This document shows positions 18,045 to 27,570 of a stretch of 58,055 nucleotides of DNA, one piece after another (position 1 is the stretch's first letter; every line of letters starts with the position of its first letter). Source of the DNA: Ignavibacteriales bacterium (GTDB lineage: Bacteria; Bacteroidota; Ignavibacteria; Ignavibacteriales; Ignavibacteriaceae). The position numbers and the translations under genes were made by a program. The notes beneath the pieces were generated by a model that was given only the letters and a program-made list of their open reading frames with translations, did no database searches and was not told the DNA's origin. The stretch is from contig JAAYVN010000107.1 of the NCBI GenBank assembly GCA_012517155.1, forward strand, positions 1-58,055. The letters are read 5' to 3'.

Positions 18045-19262
18045 ATGAAAAAGTTTAGTTGTATTCTTCTTGTTTTAATTCTTAATATTAATTTATTTTC
18101 CTGTACTACAGCACTTATCTCAGGAAAAGCCACAATCGATGGAAGTCCCCTGTTAATCAAACACAGGGATTCAGATTATATGCAAAACCGGATGGTCTTT
18201 TTTAAGGATGCCAGGTATAGATTTATCGGACTGGTAAACAGTCCTGATGAAAAAAATCTGGAAGTTTGGGGGGGGTGTAACTCCGAAGGATTTGCGATAA
18301 TTAATTCCGCTTCTTATAACCTGAAAGCAAAGGACGACAATACTGAAGAGGCCGACCGTGAAGGAATACTGATGAAGATCGCTTTGGGGAATTGTGCTAC
18401 AGTTGCCGAGTTTGAAATGCTTCTTAATGATCTGCCCAAACCGCTTGGTGTAGAGGCAAATTTCGGAGTGATTGATGCACTGGGAAATGGTGCTTATTTC
18501 GAGACAAATAATTTTTCCTATACTAAATTCGATGTGAACGATACAAAAGTCGCTCCTCACGGTTATTTGATAAGAACCAACTATTCCTTCAGTGGCAGGA
18601 AGGACGAGGGCTATGGATATATAAGATATATGAGCGCCGAGGAGATGATATCCCTGGGAACCGCATCCAACAGGATAGATGTAAAATATGTTTTTAACAA
18701 TTTATCAAGAAATCTGCGTCATGCTCTAACAGGCGAGGATCTTACAAATAACCTTAATGCAGCAAATGAAATGAAGTTCAACTTCTTCGAGGATTTTATT
18801 CCTCGTTTTTCATCCTCATCCTCCATTATGATCCGGGGAGTAAGAAAGGGTGAATCACCTGATTTTTCAACTATCTGGACAATACTCGGATTTCCCCTTA
18901 CTTCCGTTGCCATACCTACTTTTGTATGTGGTGGTGAGAATCTTCCTAATGTGCTTGTAGGGGATAATACCGGGAATGCCCCATTGTGCAACTTTTCCCT
19001 TGTATTAAAAAATGATTGCTTTCCGATAAAAAGAGGTTCGGGGAAGAGATACATCAACGTCTCGGCTATTTTAAACACTGATAATACCGGAATCCTGCAG
19101 AAACTCAAACCACTTGAGCAGAGTATTTACGATAAGACAGACATTTATCTTAAAAAGTGGCATGATTCAGGGAGTGTTAAATCTATGGATATCAAAGAAC
19201 TGTACGACTGGATTGATAATTCCATTCTTTCTTCTTACAAAAACTTGTTTAATGTAAATTAA
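18045..19262 (+). CDS. Exported N-terminal-cysteine amidase (C45/choloylglycine-hydrolase-like Ntn hydrolase)
   Basis: This 405-residue protein has a signal peptide (KKFSCILLVLILNINLFS), after which the mature chain begins Cys-Thr-Thr (CTTALISGKATIDGSPLLI), as in Ntn hydrolases of the C45/penicillin-V-acylase superfamily, where that cysteine is both nucleophile and new N-terminus. A downstream HRDSD and GGCNSEGFAIINSASYN fit the same fold. The family cuts linear amides. I place the start at the ATG at 18045 behind CAAGGA rather than the in-frame ATG at 18018, which lies inside the mannosidase gene. The cysteine could be mistaken for a lipobox, but the CTT head argues for Ntn chemistry. It follows the mannosidase by 14 bases. 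Confidence 0.75.
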   Translation: MKKFSCILLVLILNINLFSCTTALISGKATIDGSPLLIKHRDSDYMQNRMVFFKDARYRFIGLVNSPDEKNLEVWGGCNSEGFAIINSASYNLKAKDDNTEEADREGILMKIALGNCATVAEFEMLLNDLPKPLGVEANFGVIDALGNGAYFETNNFSYTKFDVNDTKVAPHGYLIRTNYSFSGRKDEGYGYIRYMSAEEMISLGTASNRIDVKYVFNNLSRNLRHALTGEDLTNNLNAANEMKFNFFEDFIPRFSSSSSIMIRGVRKGESPDFSTIWTILGFPLTSVAIPTFVCGGENLPNVLVGDNTGNAPLCNFSLVLKNDCFPIKRGSGKRYINVSAILNTDNTGILQKLKPLEQSIYDKTDIYLKKWHDSGSVKSMDIKELYDWIDNSILSSYKNLFNVN

Positions 19263-19266
19263 TAAC

Positions 19267-20271
19267 ATGGCAGCTAAAAAAAATCCAAGCATCAATGAAC
19301 TTCCGGCCCATTTAAAAACAGGGAAATTCAAACCTGTTTACTTCCTTTTTGGCAGCGATAGTTACGGACTGAATAAGGTTGTTGAGCTTATTGAAAAAAC
19401 TTTTGAGCCAATCATCAACTCAGAGTTCGATAGTAAGATCTTTTTCGGTTCGGATAGTACAGATGCGGAGATTGTCGATTTTCTGACCACATTCCCCTTC
19501 GCCTCGGAAATTAAACTCGTTATAGTTAAAGAGTTTAATAAACTCAAGGATCATAAACTGATAGATAGCTATATTAACAATCCCATGGATACTTCTGTGA
19601 TGGTTTTGGTGTTTGAAAGCGAAGTTAAAAAGTTCGATACGAAATTCTATAAATCCCTGATCGAAAAAAACTGGCTTTACGAAGCAAATCTTCTTAAAGA
19701 GGAAGAACTTGCTAACTGGATTTTAAAATACTTCGCATCCCGCGGGAAGAAAATATCCCCTCAGGATGCAGGTTACTTAATTGATGTAACAGGAAATAAC
19801 CGGGAACTTTTACAAATGCAGGCGGAAAAGATACTGACCTATGCGGGGACGGAATCCGAAGTCACCTACGAAGTAATAAAAAAGCATGTTTATGAAGCTC
19901 ACAAATATACTGTATTCGACCTTTTCAATTATTTGAGTCAGAACGACAAAAAGAAATCGATGAAAATAGGCCTGCATATTGCAGAAGAGGAGGAGGTAAT
20001 TCCGTTAATTGGAAGTCTGAACAGATTCTTTTCCGGAGTAGCTCAGGTTCCGGAACTTGAAAAAAGCGGACTTGACCAGGTAAGCAAAGGAAGAATTGTG
20101 GGGGGTAACTACTACTCTTATCCTTATTACGTTGCAGCAGCAAGGCTATATAATGCAAGTCGCCTTAAAAGAATTTCGGAGGCGTTGCTGGATGCTGATT
20201 TAGCGGCAAAATCATCCCAAAACTCGGTGTTGATCATTACTACTCTGCTCGCTAGTATTTTCAGTGATTAA
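19267..20271 (+). CDS. holA: DNA polymerase III subunit delta
   Basis: This 334-residue clamp-loader subunit opens the sliding clamp. The family pattern is visible: PVYFLFGSDSYGLNKVVELIEK (~residues 21-42), SEIKLVIVKEFNKL (~80), ELANWILKYFASRGKKISPQDAGYLIDVTGNN (~145-178), and the C-terminal collar helices ending SSQNSVLIITTLLASI. Length is normal. It starts 4 bases after the amidase stop without a clear ribosome site. Confidence 0.9.
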   Translation: MAAKKNPSINELPAHLKTGKFKPVYFLFGSDSYGLNKVVELIEKTFEPIINSEFDSKIFFGSDSTDAEIVDFLTTFPFASEIKLVIVKEFNKLKDHKLIDSYINNPMDTSVMVLVFESEVKKFDTKFYKSLIEKNWLYEANLLKEEELANWILKYFASRGKKISPQDAGYLIDVTGNNRELLQMQAEKILTYAGTESEVTYEVIKKHVYEAHKYTVFDLFNYLSQNDKKKSMKIGLHIAEEEEVIPLIGSLNRFFSGVAQVPELEKSGLDQVSKGRIVGGNYYSYPYYVAAARLYNASRLKRISEALLDADLAAKSSQNSVLIITTLLASIFSD

Positions 20272-20284
20272 ACAAATTCACAGC

Positions 20285-20306
20285 TAATAAAAGCAATTTT
20301 TTATTA
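20285..20306. terminator. A/T-only hairpin after holA
   Basis: TAATAAAA pairs perfectly with TTTTATTA around a six-base loop. With no G or C in the stem it would be a weak terminator at best, and it may only be a chance inverted repeat. It sits between holA and the AAA+ gene. Confidence 0.25.
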
Positions 20307-20393
20307 CGAGCAAAGAAGTATAAATTTCTTTTTAAACAACTTTTTTTTACTTAAATTTATATTCTAAACATTACAATTAATTAATCACCGGTA

Positions 20394-23300
20394 ATGACTG
20401 ACTCAAACCAGGAAAAAAGAGAAAAACTGATTGAGATAAATCTCCGCAGGATTTTGAATGGGGATTTTAACCTGAAACTCAATGAGGCAAAAATACTATC
20501 AGAGGAAGCTCCATCTGATTACAGGATTTCCATAATCCTAGCTTATTCCCTGCTTGCCAACCAGTTTGCTCTGCAAGCTGCAAAAGAACTTGAAAAAGCC
20601 TCCGAAATCTCGGATGGAGATCCAGAAGTCTCTCTCTTCAGGTCGCTCTTCTTTTCTTATATCGGTCAGTATTCAAGGTCCGAGAAGGAGTTAATTCTCT
20701 ATACAAGATCCTTACAATCCTTACCGGGAGTTGCCCATCATATGTGGGCAAAAGTCAAAGCATCCAGGGGTGAATTTACTTCCGCATTCAAGGAAATGGA
20801 GAAATCCCTTGAACTCAGGGAGATACTTAAACCCGAGGACAAAAAAGTTCTAGAGCTTTTCAAAGAAGCTGCCGGACTGGATAAGAAATTTCAGCAATGT
20901 TTGTCCAACAACGATCCGGAATCAAATAAGTATGTTCTGAATGAACTTATCTTTTCCTGCGAATGCCGGGAATATTGGTTCGCAATCTGGCTAGCAAATC
21001 AAATCCTGGCTGACATGTCTAAAACCGCGATGCATAAGGAAATTCTTATTATTCTTATCAGAACCTATATTAAGGCACAGCAGACTCATCAGGCAATTAC
21101 TTTCCTGGATATTTACCGGGAACGGTTTGGCGAGGATGAATCTGCAATAATTTACAATGATGAAATAGATTCTCTCATTGTAAAGCAGATTGCTTTGGAT
21201 CCTTTTGCCTTTAAGAACGAAAAAAAAACTAATTCGTATATAACCGGGGAGACTGAACGGGAAACAGAAGAAGAACTCGCTTTAGTCACTAATCCATTGT
21301 CACTCTTCTCTCTTTTTTCTGTTAACCTTTATAATTTTGTGGACGAACTTTCTTCTGGTCAGAAAACATACTTTAAAGAATTTAATACCAGAGAAACCAA
21401 CTTTATCGGAGCTGATTTAGCCGTTAAAAATCCATTTTATAAGACAAAATCTCAAAACATTACCGGTTCAGTCCGGTGGTATAATAATCATGACTTTTAT
21501 AAAGAGAGTGTTTTTGAAGTACAAGTGGAAAAGGAATGGGAGTACTTCCTCTTCTCACAATCATTTGGCTCAGAACATAAAGGTTTCTGGAAAAAAGGCA
21601 CAGGCAGACTCGAAATATATCTTGCTAATGAACTTATCGGTAAACGGACTTTCATATTGGGTGATGAAAATATTAAGGAGGATTTAGAAACTGAAAAACC
21701 AAACCTCCCTACAGGATCTGCTAGCGCTTCTGATACATCAACTCAGGAGGAAGAACTAACTAAATCACTTGATGAACTGCTAGCTGAACTGAACTCCTTT
21801 ATCGGTCTGAATTCCGTCAAACAATCCATGCGCGATTTCGTTGATTATCTTCAATTCCAAATGGAGAGAAAAAAATCGGGTCTTAAAAGTGAATCGGTAA
21901 TTTCGCTCCACACTCTCTATCTCGGTAATCCGGGAACCGGCAAGACTACTGTCGCCCGGCTTATGGGAAAGATATTTCACGCCATGGGATTGTTAGAAAA
22001 GGGACACTTGGTGGAAGTTGACCGGAGCGCGTTGGTAAGTCAGTATATTGGAGAAACAGCTCAAAAAACCGATAAAGTCATCGAGGAGGCAATGGGGGGT
22101 GTTCTTTTTATTGACGAGGCATACACTTTATTCAAACAGGGTAATGCTCAGGATTTCGGCAAAGAGGCTATTGACACACTATTAAAACGAATGGAGGATA
22201 AGGCGGGTCACTTTGCGGTTATTGCCGCAGGTTATCCGGAAGATATGGAAGTTTTCCTTTCTGCCAATTCCGGAATGAAATCCCGGATTAATTTTACTTT
22301 TAATTTTGAAGATTACACACCCGACGAATTGATCGAGATTATTAAACGCTTCGCTGACAAGGAAGAATTCTGCCTTGCTGAAGACGCAATTGCTATGATT
22401 AAAAAGCATATTACTCTTATGTACCGGGGAAGAGATAAGACATTTGGGAATGCCAGATTAATGCGGAATATTTTTACCGATGCTAAAATGCACCTGGGTA
22501 AAAGGTACCTTCAACTCCCTCAGGAGGAAAAAACCAAGGAAGCTCTCTCCTTGATTTCCGTTGAGGATGTTGCCCCTATTTTCTGGGAGACTGTTGTTAA
22601 AAAAGCCAAATTGGAAGTTGATGAAGAGAGAGTTCAAAGTCTGATTGAAAAAATCGATGGTCTTGTTGGACTCACAAATGTTAAAGATGAGATTCACTCA
22701 CTTGTAAAACTCGCCAAATACTATTATGAACAAGGAGAGAATCTTAACGAAAAATTCTCTGACCATATAGTCTTCACTGGTAATCCGGGTACAGGAAAAA
22801 CTACTGTCGCCCGTCTTGTTAGTCAGATTTATTCGGCACTTACTATTCTACCAAAAGGACATTTAGTTGAAGCTGACAGACAGAAATTAGTGGCAAGTCA
22901 TATTGGGGGAACCTCTGAGAAAACGAATCAACTGATTGATAGCGCAATGGGAGGAACTCTCTTTATTGATGAAGCTTATACGCTTGTTAAAGGCGGTGAT
23001 GCTTCAGGTAGTGATTTCGGAACAGAGGCAATAGACACACTACTGAAAAGAATGGAAGACGATCGTGGAAAATTTATTGTTATCTCGGCAGGTTATACAG
23101 ATAATATGTCCGACTTCCTGAAAAGTAATCCGGGTTTAACCTCGAGGTTTACAAAGTTCTTTAATTTTGAAGACTATACTCCCGATGAATTAATGCTACT
23201 AACTAAAAATATGCTCACTGGGAAAAGTCTTTCTCTTTCTCCTGAAGCCGAGGAAATGCTTGCTAAACATTATAACAACCTTTTCCGTGCACGTGATAAA

Positions 23301-24323
23301 AACTTTGGAAATGCACGTCTGGTGAGGAGCATTGTTGACGGAATTCAGAAACGACAGCTTTTAAGGTTGGTGGATAGCCATGCAGAGGAAAGAGATATTG
23401 AAAGTTACAAAACCATAAATTCAGAAGATATCAGACCTCTTGTGTCCACTCTAAAAAGTGAAACTAAAAGTAAGAGTTATAAGATTCGGGGTGACGATGA
23501 AATGCTCCAAAAATATATGGATGAACTCAACCATCTCACCGGACTTTTCTCTGTTAAGTCATCTGTTAAAAAACTTATTCAGGGACTAAAAGTGACCAGA
23601 CTGCGCGAAGATCGTGGTTTGAAGGTAATTCAGAAATCACTGAATTCAGTATTCTTTGGTAATCCCGGAACCGGTAAAACCACTGTTGCACGATTGATAA
23701 GCAATATTTACAGGGAGATGGGAATCATTGAAAAAGGCCATATTGTTGAAGTGGATAGATCTGCTCTTGTAGCGACTCATATTGGTGAGACTGCCAAAAA
23801 GACTGACGAAGTAATCCATTCTGCACTCGGAGGCACCTTATTCATAGACGAGGCTTATACCCTTTACAGGGGTGGAAATGATTTCGGGCTTGAAGCGATT
23901 GACACACTTATTAAGCGAATGGAAGACTTTAGAGACCAACTCGTGGTTATCGTTGCAGGTTATACGAATGAAATGAAAGTATTCCTTGAAGCAAATCCCG
24001 GTTTGAAATCCAGATTCCCTCACTATTTTAGTTTCGAGGATTATACCCCTCGCCAAATGCTTGAAATTGTTTATCTGATGAGTGATAGAAATGGATATAT
24101 TCTGGACGAGGGTGCCCTGCAACTTCTTCTTGAGATATTCAAAAATGCATATGAGCAGAGAGATAAGAACTTTGGAAATGCTCGTACAGTTAAAAACATA
24201 CTAATGAAAGCTATTTCAAATCAGGAAGATAGAATTCTAACTATCGAAAACCCTACGGACGAAGACCTTATCACAATAAAGTTTGAGGATGTTGAAGCCG
24301 TAGATTTATCATCAGACTTATAA
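20394..24323 (+). CDS. Giant protein with three tandem CbbX/SpoVK-type AAA+ ATPase modules
   Basis: This 1309-residue protein has three AAA+ modules of the CbxX/CfqX type. Walker A motifs (GNPGTGKTTVARL) lie near residues 510, 796 and 1089; Walker B motifs (LFIDEAYTL) near 570, 853 and 1145; FGNAR sensor/arginine motifs close each module. Residues ~1-260 are helical repeats resembling TPRs, and ~330-425 look like a beta-sandwich (EIYLANELIGKRTFILGDE). Known relatives are rubisco activase CbbX, SpoVK and EccA of type VII secretion, which are single or double modules and remodel partner proteins. The partner here is unknown. All three ATP sites look intact. The gene stands after holA with a 122-base gap. 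Confidence 0.88.
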   Translation: MTDSNQEKREKLIEINLRRILNGDFNLKLNEAKILSEEAPSDYRISIILAYSLLANQFALQAAKELEKASEISDGDPEVSLFRSLFFSYIGQYSRSEKELILYTRSLQSLPGVAHHMWAKVKASRGEFTSAFKEMEKSLELREILKPEDKKVLELFKEAAGLDKKFQQCLSNNDPESNKYVLNELIFSCECREYWFAIWLANQILADMSKTAMHKEILIILIRTYIKAQQTHQAITFLDIYRERFGEDESAIIYNDEIDSLIVKQIALDPFAFKNEKKTNSYITGETERETEEELALVTNPLSLFSLFSVNLYNFVDELSSGQKTYFKEFNTRETNFIGADLAVKNPFYKTKSQNITGSVRWYNNHDFYKESVFEVQVEKEWEYFLFSQSFGSEHKGFWKKGTGRLEIYLANELIGKRTFILGDENIKEDLETEKPNLPTGSASASDTSTQEEELTKSLDELLAELNSFIGLNSVKQSMRDFVDYLQFQMERKKSGLKSESVISLHTLYLGNPGTGKTTVARLMGKIFHAMGLLEKGHLVEVDRSALVSQYIGETAQKTDKVIEEAMGGVLFIDEAYTLFKQGNAQDFGKEAIDTLLKRMEDKAGHFAVIAAGYPEDMEVFLSANSGMKSRINFTFNFEDYTPDELIEIIKRFADKEEFCLAEDAIAMIKKHITLMYRGRDKTFGNARLMRNIFTDAKMHLGKRYLQLPQEEKTKEALSLISVEDVAPIFWETVVKKAKLEVDEERVQSLIEKIDGLVGLTNVKDEIHSLVKLAKYYYEQGENLNEKFSDHIVFTGNPGTGKTTVARLVSQIYSALTILPKGHLVEADRQKLVASHIGGTSEKTNQLIDSAMGGTLFIDEAYTLVKGGDASGSDFGTEAIDTLLKRMEDDRGKFIVISAGYTDNMSDFLKSNPGLTSRFTKFFNFEDYTPDELMLLTKNMLTGKSLSLSPEAEEMLAKHYNNLFRARDKNFGNARLVRSIVDGIQKRQLLRLVDSHAEERDIESYKTINSEDIRPLVSTLKSETKSKSYKIRGDDEMLQKYMDELNHLTGLFSVKSSVKKLIQGLKVTRLREDRGLKVIQKSLNSVFFGNPGTGKTTVARLISNIYREMGIIEKGHIVEVDRSALVATHIGETAKKTDEVIHSALGGTLFIDEAYTLYRGGNDFGLEAIDTLIKRMEDFRDQLVVIVAGYTNEMKVFLEANPGLKSRFPHYFSFEDYTPRQMLEIVYLMSDRNGYILDEGALQLLLEIFKNAYEQRDKNFGNARTVKNILMKAISNQEDRILTIENPTDEDLITIKFEDVEAVDLSSDL

Positions 24324-24334
24324 AAGGAAATATT

Positions 24335-24772
24335 ATGAAAGACCATTTTCTCGTAGAAGCAATTAAAGAAGCAAAATTAGGACTTAGCGAAGGGGGAATC
24401 CCAATCGGATCCGTATTGGTTAGGGATGGGAAAGTAATTGCCCGTGGCCATAATAAGCGAGTCCAGGAAGGTAATCCGATGATTCACGCTGAGATAGACT
24501 GCCTTATAAATGCCGGCAGGATTGGGAGTTATAAAAATACAGTCCTCTATTCAACTCTTATGCCTTGTTATCTCTGCTCCGGCGCTGCGGTTCAATTCAA
24601 TATTAAAAAAGTTGTTGTGGGCGAATCAAAAACTTTTCCCGGTGGCAAGGAATTTATGGAATCTCATGGAATAGAGGTTATTGATATGAATGACCAGGAA
24701 TGTATGGATCTGATGACAGATTTTATTTCAAATAATCCCGAATTGTGGAATGAAGACATCGGAGAATTATAG
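24335..24772 (+). CDS. Cytosine deaminase of the yeast Fcy1 type (zinc nucleoside-deaminase family)
   Basis: This 145-residue zinc enzyme should deaminate cytosine to uracil. The zinc ligands are in HAEIDC (~residue 51, with the catalytic Glu) and MPCYLC (~77-82). The rest follows yeast Fcy1 rather than bacterial TadA or Cdd: NTVLYSTLMPC, KKVVVGESKTFPGGKEFM, and the C-terminal tail PELWNEDIGE, which in yeast cytosine deaminase closes over the active site. Most bacteria use the unrelated CodA enzyme. AAGGA precedes the ATG, and polA follows 11 bases later. Activity on cytosine is inferred from the tail; a related base is possible. Confidence 0.82.
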   Translation: MKDHFLVEAIKEAKLGLSEGGIPIGSVLVRDGKVIARGHNKRVQEGNPMIHAEIDCLINAGRIGSYKNTVLYSTLMPCYLCSGAAVQFNIKKVVVGESKTFPGGKEFMESHGIEVIDMNDQECMDLMTDFISNNPELWNEDIGEL

Positions 24773-24783
24773 GCGATTTCCGT

Positions 24784-27531
24784 ATGAAAAAACTAATAGT
24801 TATTGATGCTCTTGCTCTGGCTTATAAAGCTTATTTTGCATTTTCCAAAAGACCGCTAACCACAAAATCAGGAGAACCAACCAGCGCAGTCTTTGGCTTT
24901 GTTAACCAAATAATCAGAATAATTGAGGAAATACAGTCTGACTATATTTTTGTTGCGTTTGACTCAGCTGAACCAACTTTCAGACACAAGATGTATGACC
25001 TATATAAAGCAAACCGGGCTGAAATGCCTGATGATATGATCCCCCAGTTACGACGCATCAAAGATATTGTCAACGCCCTTAACTTTCCCCTGCTTATTAA
25101 ACCAGGTTACGAAGCTGATGACCTGATTGGTGCTCTGGTAAAAAAAGCTGAGAAGAATGATATCCACTCTTTTATCGTCTCCCCCGATAAAGATTTGCTT
25201 CAATTGGTCAACGATAAAACTCATGTGGTTAAAATTGACCGCAACACTAATGAACTGGATATAATTGACTCCTGGAAAGTACTGGAAAAATATAACTTCC
25301 AACCAGTCCTTATTATTGATTACCTTGCAATACTAGGGGACTCCAGTGATAACATCCCGGGTGTTAAGGGGATTGGTGAAAAGGGAGTTATGGAATTAAT
25401 TCCTAAATTTGGATCAATAGAGAATATTTTTAATAAAATTGATGACGTTCCCCCCAAGCTTAAAAGCAAACTATTGGAGGGAAAGGAGTTAGCATTTTTA
25501 TCAAAGAAACTCGCTACTGTTGATACCAGCGTCCCTTTGGATTTTTCACTTGACAAAATTCCAATCCCCTCGCCTGATTGGAAAAAGTTAGAAGTTATAT
25601 TCGATGAACTGGAATTCAGAAATACTTATATCCGTCTTCGCAAACATTTTGACGAGGATACAAAACTCACCTCAGTGCAATCGAAAATTCCGACCCAAAA
25701 GAAAACCTCAACATCTTATGTACTTGTAAAAAATAAGAAGGAAGCTCAAATACTGGCAGATATCCTGCAAAAAAACGATCACTTTGTTTTCGATACTGAA
25801 ACTAATTCGCTTGATACTCTAAACTTGCTAATTGCAGGGATCTCTTTTTGCTTTGACGATAAGCAGGCTTGGTTCGTAGCAGTCAATCCTTTCCCAACAA
25901 CCGGAGATTTGTTTAGCGCGGACCTTTCCGACCGTCTTTATCTCAATGACTTTGTTACTATATTCAAGCCGGTTTTCCAAAACGGAAAAATTAAAAAGAT
26001 TTGTCAGAACGGTAAATTTGATTTAGCTGTTCTTCGAAGTCATGGTATTAATGTCGAAAATTTCTTTTTTGATACTATGATCGCAAGTTATTTGATTGAC
26101 CCCGATCAAAAACACAATATGGATGACCTGTCAAGAAAATACCTCAACCACACCCCTATCCCCTTATCAGATCTTATTGGAAAAGGTAAGGAAGCTGCGA
26201 AAATATTTGATGTGGAATTGGAACGCCTCTCTGAATATGCCGCGGAAGATGCCGACATCACACATCGCTTGTACAAAGTGCTTGAAAAAGAAATCAAGGA
26301 TAACAATCTGGAAGAAGTGGCTTATAATATTGAGTTTCCGCTAGTTAACGTGCTGGAAGATATTGAGCGAACTGGAGTAAGAGTTGACAAGGAAGTTCTG
26401 TATAATATCTCCTGCGAATTATCTTCCAAGATCGATGATTTGATAGAAAGCATATACGCTAGCGCAGAAAAAACATTCAATATTAATTCCCCTCAACAAC
26501 TTCAAAAAATTCTGTTTGAGGACCTTAAACTACCTGCTGCAAAAAAAACTAAAACAGGTTATTCGACTGATGCTCAGACTCTTGAAACTTTGGCAGATTC
26601 TCATCCTATTATTAATCTCCTGCTCGATTACCGCACTATCTCAAAACTAAAATCAACTTATACCGATGCCCTTCCCAAATTGATAAATCCATCCACCGGT
26701 AGGATTCATACATCTTATAACCAAACAATTGCTTCCACCGGACGCCTATCCAGCAATGATCCTAATCTTCAGAATATTCCCATCCGCACAGATTACGGCA
26801 AGGAAATACGAAGAGCATTCGTTCCCGCAGATGAAAATCATCGTATTCTAAGTGCTGATTATAGTCAGATTGAACTCCGTATAATGGCTCATTATTGCGG
26901 CGACGAGAGACTGATTGATGCATTCAGGCATAATGAGGATATCCACAGGAAAACCGCAGCACTTGTTTTCCGGGTCCCTCCGGACGAAGTTACGGCAGAT
27001 ATGCGCCGGAAGGCAAAAGAAGTTAACTTTGGAATTTTATATGGGATAGGTCCCTTTGGATTGAAAAACAGACTTGGGATAACACAAGCCCATGCCAAGG
27101 AGATAATTGATAATTACTTCCACACATTTCCCGGGATTAAAAACTTTATGAACAGCTCGATCGAGACAGCCAGGGAAAAAGGATTTGCTTCATCCCTGAC
27201 GGGACGACGGCGCTTTTTAAAGAATATAAATAGTAGCAACGTTGCTATAAGACAATTTGATGAGCGGGTTGCTATCAATATGCCCATTCAGGGAACCGCC
27301 GCTGATATGATTAAAATTGCAATGATTAAAATATTTCGCTATCTTACAGAAGGAAATTTTAAAACAAAAATGATTCTTCAAGTCCATGATGAACTGGTTT
27401 TTGAGGTCCATAAAAAGGAACTGGAAGAAGTAAGCATTGTAATCAGAAAACTTATGGAAGAGGCAATGCCGCTTCAAGTCCCAATATTGGTAGATTTAGG
27501 CGTCGGCAATAACTGGATGGAAGCGCACTAA
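24784..27531 (+). CDS. polA: DNA polymerase I
   Basis: This 915-residue repair and Okazaki-fragment polymerase has all three domains. The 5'-3' exonuclease spans ~1-290 (VFVAFDSAEPTFRHKMYDLYKANR, DDLIGALVKKAE, LGDSSDNIPGVKGIGEKG). The 3'-5' exonuclease (~315-510) keeps its acidic residues (FDTETNSLDTL; AAEDADITHRLY), so proofreading is probably active. The polymerase spans ~530-915: DYSQIELRIMAH (motif A), RRKAKEVNFGILYGIG (motif B), QVHDELVFEV (motif C). It lies between the deaminase and adk. Confidence 0.98.
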   Translation: MKKLIVIDALALAYKAYFAFSKRPLTTKSGEPTSAVFGFVNQIIRIIEEIQSDYIFVAFDSAEPTFRHKMYDLYKANRAEMPDDMIPQLRRIKDIVNALNFPLLIKPGYEADDLIGALVKKAEKNDIHSFIVSPDKDLLQLVNDKTHVVKIDRNTNELDIIDSWKVLEKYNFQPVLIIDYLAILGDSSDNIPGVKGIGEKGVMELIPKFGSIENIFNKIDDVPPKLKSKLLEGKELAFLSKKLATVDTSVPLDFSLDKIPIPSPDWKKLEVIFDELEFRNTYIRLRKHFDEDTKLTSVQSKIPTQKKTSTSYVLVKNKKEAQILADILQKNDHFVFDTETNSLDTLNLLIAGISFCFDDKQAWFVAVNPFPTTGDLFSADLSDRLYLNDFVTIFKPVFQNGKIKKICQNGKFDLAVLRSHGINVENFFFDTMIASYLIDPDQKHNMDDLSRKYLNHTPIPLSDLIGKGKEAAKIFDVELERLSEYAAEDADITHRLYKVLEKEIKDNNLEEVAYNIEFPLVNVLEDIERTGVRVDKEVLYNISCELSSKIDDLIESIYASAEKTFNINSPQQLQKILFEDLKLPAAKKTKTGYSTDAQTLETLADSHPIINLLLDYRTISKLKSTYTDALPKLINPSTGRIHTSYNQTIASTGRLSSNDPNLQNIPIRTDYGKEIRRAFVPADENHRILSADYSQIELRIMAHYCGDERLIDAFRHNEDIHRKTAALVFRVPPDEVTADMRRKAKEVNFGILYGIGPFGLKNRLGITQAHAKEIIDNYFHTFPGIKNFMNSSIETAREKGFASSLTGRRRFLKNINSSNVAIRQFDERVAINMPIQGTAADMIKIAMIKIFRYLTEGNFKTKMILQVHDELVFEVHKKELEEVSIVIRKLMEEAMPLQVPILVDLGVGNNWMEAH

Positions 27532-27570
27532 AAACGAAAAATTCTATTTATAAATAAACAACGAAACTCT

